The notes under the pieces are model-generated. The model saw only the letters and a program-made list of their open reading frames with translations. It made no database searches and was not told where the DNA came from. 14,344 nt of DNA from an uncultured Cellvibrio sp. (GTDB lineage Bacteria > Pseudomonadota > Gammaproteobacteria > Pseudomonadales > Cellvibrionaceae), in the NCBI GenBank assembly GCA_946886255.1, contig CAMPIG010000073.1, positions 1 through 14,344 on the forward strand, given 5' to 3'. The position numbers were made by a program, and so were the translations under genes. Below are positions 13,265 through 14,344 of this stretch, one piece after another; the first letter of the stretch is position 1, and every line of letters starts with the position of its first letter.

Positions 13265-14344
13265 ATATATCGTCCTGGTCTATCCGCAATCCCACACCCG
13301 CCATCATGCTGTTCCTGATGCTCACCTTGTTTGGCCTGATGGGATTTCGGGCGATGAAGGTCCAGAATTTCCCGGACGTTGATCTGCCTGGCGTCATCGT
13401 AACGGCAGAGCTGCCCGGCGCTTCGCCGGTGCAACTGGAAAACGATGTTGCGCGCAAGATCGAAGACTCGATCGCCACATTGCAGGGCGTCAAGCATATC
13501 GAGAGTGTGCTGACTGACGGCAGCGCCCGGATTTCGGTGGAGTTTCATCTGGAAAAATCGGTGCAGGACGCGGTCGATGACGTGCGCGACGCGGTAGCGC
13601 GGGTGCGTTCAGATTTACCGGCGGATCTGCGCGATCCGGTGATTGAAAAAATCGAAATCGCCGGCAGCCCTATTCTCACTTACACGGTTGCCTCGCCGAG
13701 GCTGGATGACGAAGCGCTTTCCTGGTTCGTCGACAATCAGATCGCCCGCACCCTGCTATCGATACCCGGGGTCGGCGCGGTAGCGCGAGTCGGCGGTGCG
13801 ACGCGCGAGGTGCGCGTCGAACTCGATCCGGCCCGCTTGCTGGCAATGAACGCGACCGCTGCTGATCTCTCGCGCCAGTTACGCCTGACGCAACAGGAAG
13901 CCACCGGTGGGCGTGCCAGCCTGGGTGGCGCCGAACAATCGATTCGCACAATCGCGACAGTACAGACGGCGGAAGAACTCGCCCGTATGGACATCACCCT
14001 GGCTGATGGTCGGCGTATCAGTCTCGATCAGATTGCCCGAGTACAGGACACGGTGGCCGAGCCGCGCTCCATGGCGTTGCTCTACGGACAACCGGTGGTC
14101 GGCTTCGAAATCATGCGCTCGCGCGGCGCCAGCGAGATTGATGTCATGCAGGCGGTGCGTGCTGCAGTAGCGCAGCTGCGGGCAAGGCATCCCGATATCA
14201 CCTTTACCGAAGCCCTCAATTTCGTTAACCCGGTGGAAGAAAATTACCAAGGCTCCATGACGCTGCTCTACGAAGGCGCAGCACTCGCGGTGTTGGTAGT
14301 CTTCCTGTTTTTGCGCGACTGGCGCGCCACCGTTGTTGCTGCCG
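13261..14344 (+). CDS. RND-family (HAE/AcrB-like) inner-membrane transporter, N-terminal part
   Basis: Proton-driven exporter working with the adjacent adaptor; the gene continues beyond the window and 361 codons are visible of the roughly 1,030 typical. GTG 13261 overlaps the adaptor stop as GTGA, indicating tight coupling. Residues about 12-32 are the first membrane helix (PTPAIMLFLMLTLFGLMGF), followed by FPDVDLPGVIVTAELPGASPVQLENDV, the family's start of the porter domain, then SDLPADLRDPVIEK, IPGVGAVARVGGATREVRVELDP (PN1/PN2/DN region) and QPVVGFEIMRSRGASEIDV. The second helix begins near residue 335 (LYEGAALAVLVVFLFLRDWRA), where AcrB-like pumps have TM2. The FPDVDLP motif and overall pattern fit HAE-type drug or solvent exporters rather than CzcA-type metal pumps, but TM4, which carries the diagnostic proton-relay acids, is outside the window. 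Confidence 0.93.
   Translation, partial: MNISSWSIRNPTPAIMLFLMLTLFGLMGFRAMKVQNFPDVDLPGVIVTAELPGASPVQLENDVARKIEDSIATLQGVKHIESVLTDGSARISVEFHLEKSVQDAVDDVRDAVARVRSDLPADLRDPVIEKIEIAGSPILTYTVASPRLDDEALSWFVDNQIARTLLSIPGVGAVARVGGATREVRVELDPARLLAMNATAADLSRQLRLTQQEATGGRASLGGAEQSIRTIATVQTAEELARMDITLADGRRISLDQIARVQDTVAEPRSMALLYGQPVVGFEIMRSRGASEIDVMQAVRAAVAQLRARHPDITFTEALNFVNPVEENYQGSMTLLYEGAALAVLVVFLFLRDWRATVVAA

Overview
The window looks like a chromosomal accessory region of a Gram-negative, TonB-using gammaproteobacterium of intermediate GC content. The evidence is a Fur-type operator, a TonB siderophore receptor ending in an aromatic residue, a MipA/OmpV porin-like protein, an RND pump and an OmpR/QseC-type two-component pair. 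Cellvibrionaceae or a nearby family is a guess only. No rRNA, tRNA, CRISPR array or replication origin was seen.

Layout. (1) Positions 1-2065 are AT-rich and decayed. They hold the first 69 codons of a probable family 2 glycosyltransferase running off the left edge (minus strand), a C-terminal scrap of one IS3-family transposase (minus), a second IS3-family element with both inverted repeats (361-1280, plus) that carries frameshifts and an internal deletion removing two DDE catalytic residues, and an orphan ccmG/dsbE-like thioredoxin gene broken by two frameshifts. (2) Positions 2066-3094 hold the C-terminal half of a RoxA-like/di-heme cytochrome c peroxidase family protein that has lost its start, export signal and first heme site. 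(3) Positions 3118-5302 hold a TonB-dependent siderophore receptor with a good promoter overlapped by a Fur-box-like operator, so iron repression is likely. It meets, tail to tail with a 7-bp overlap, (4) a minus-strand CadC-like membrane regulator with TPR repeats. Upstream of that, on the same strand, is a secreted eight-repeat PQQ-like beta-propeller protein with an unassigned C-terminal domain. (5) Positions 9051-11924 are a minus-strand operon in the order mipA/ompV-like, response regulator, sensor kinase. (6) Divergent from it, starting at 12098, are an RND membrane-fusion protein and an RND inner-membrane transporter that runs off the right edge.

How the genes may work together. The 173-bp divergent gap between (5) and (6) contains a perfect hexamer direct repeat with 11-bp periodicity, the geometry of PmrA/QseB-type response-regulator boxes, and a 16-bp palindrome. 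The simplest model is an envelope-stress circuit. The sensor kinase, whose periplasmic domain has a PhoQ-like acidic stretch, and its regulator would control the outer-membrane MipA-like protein and the divergent RND exporter. The siderophore receptor appears to be a separate iron-uptake unit. The CadC-TPR regulator and the propeller protein may be a signal-responsive pair, but nothing in the sequence identifies their ligand. I did not find an unmistakable new defence or biosynthetic system. The best leads are the propeller protein with its unusual C-terminus, its repeat-containing leader and the CadC-TPR partner, and the MipA-RR-HK//RND divergon with its candidate operator.
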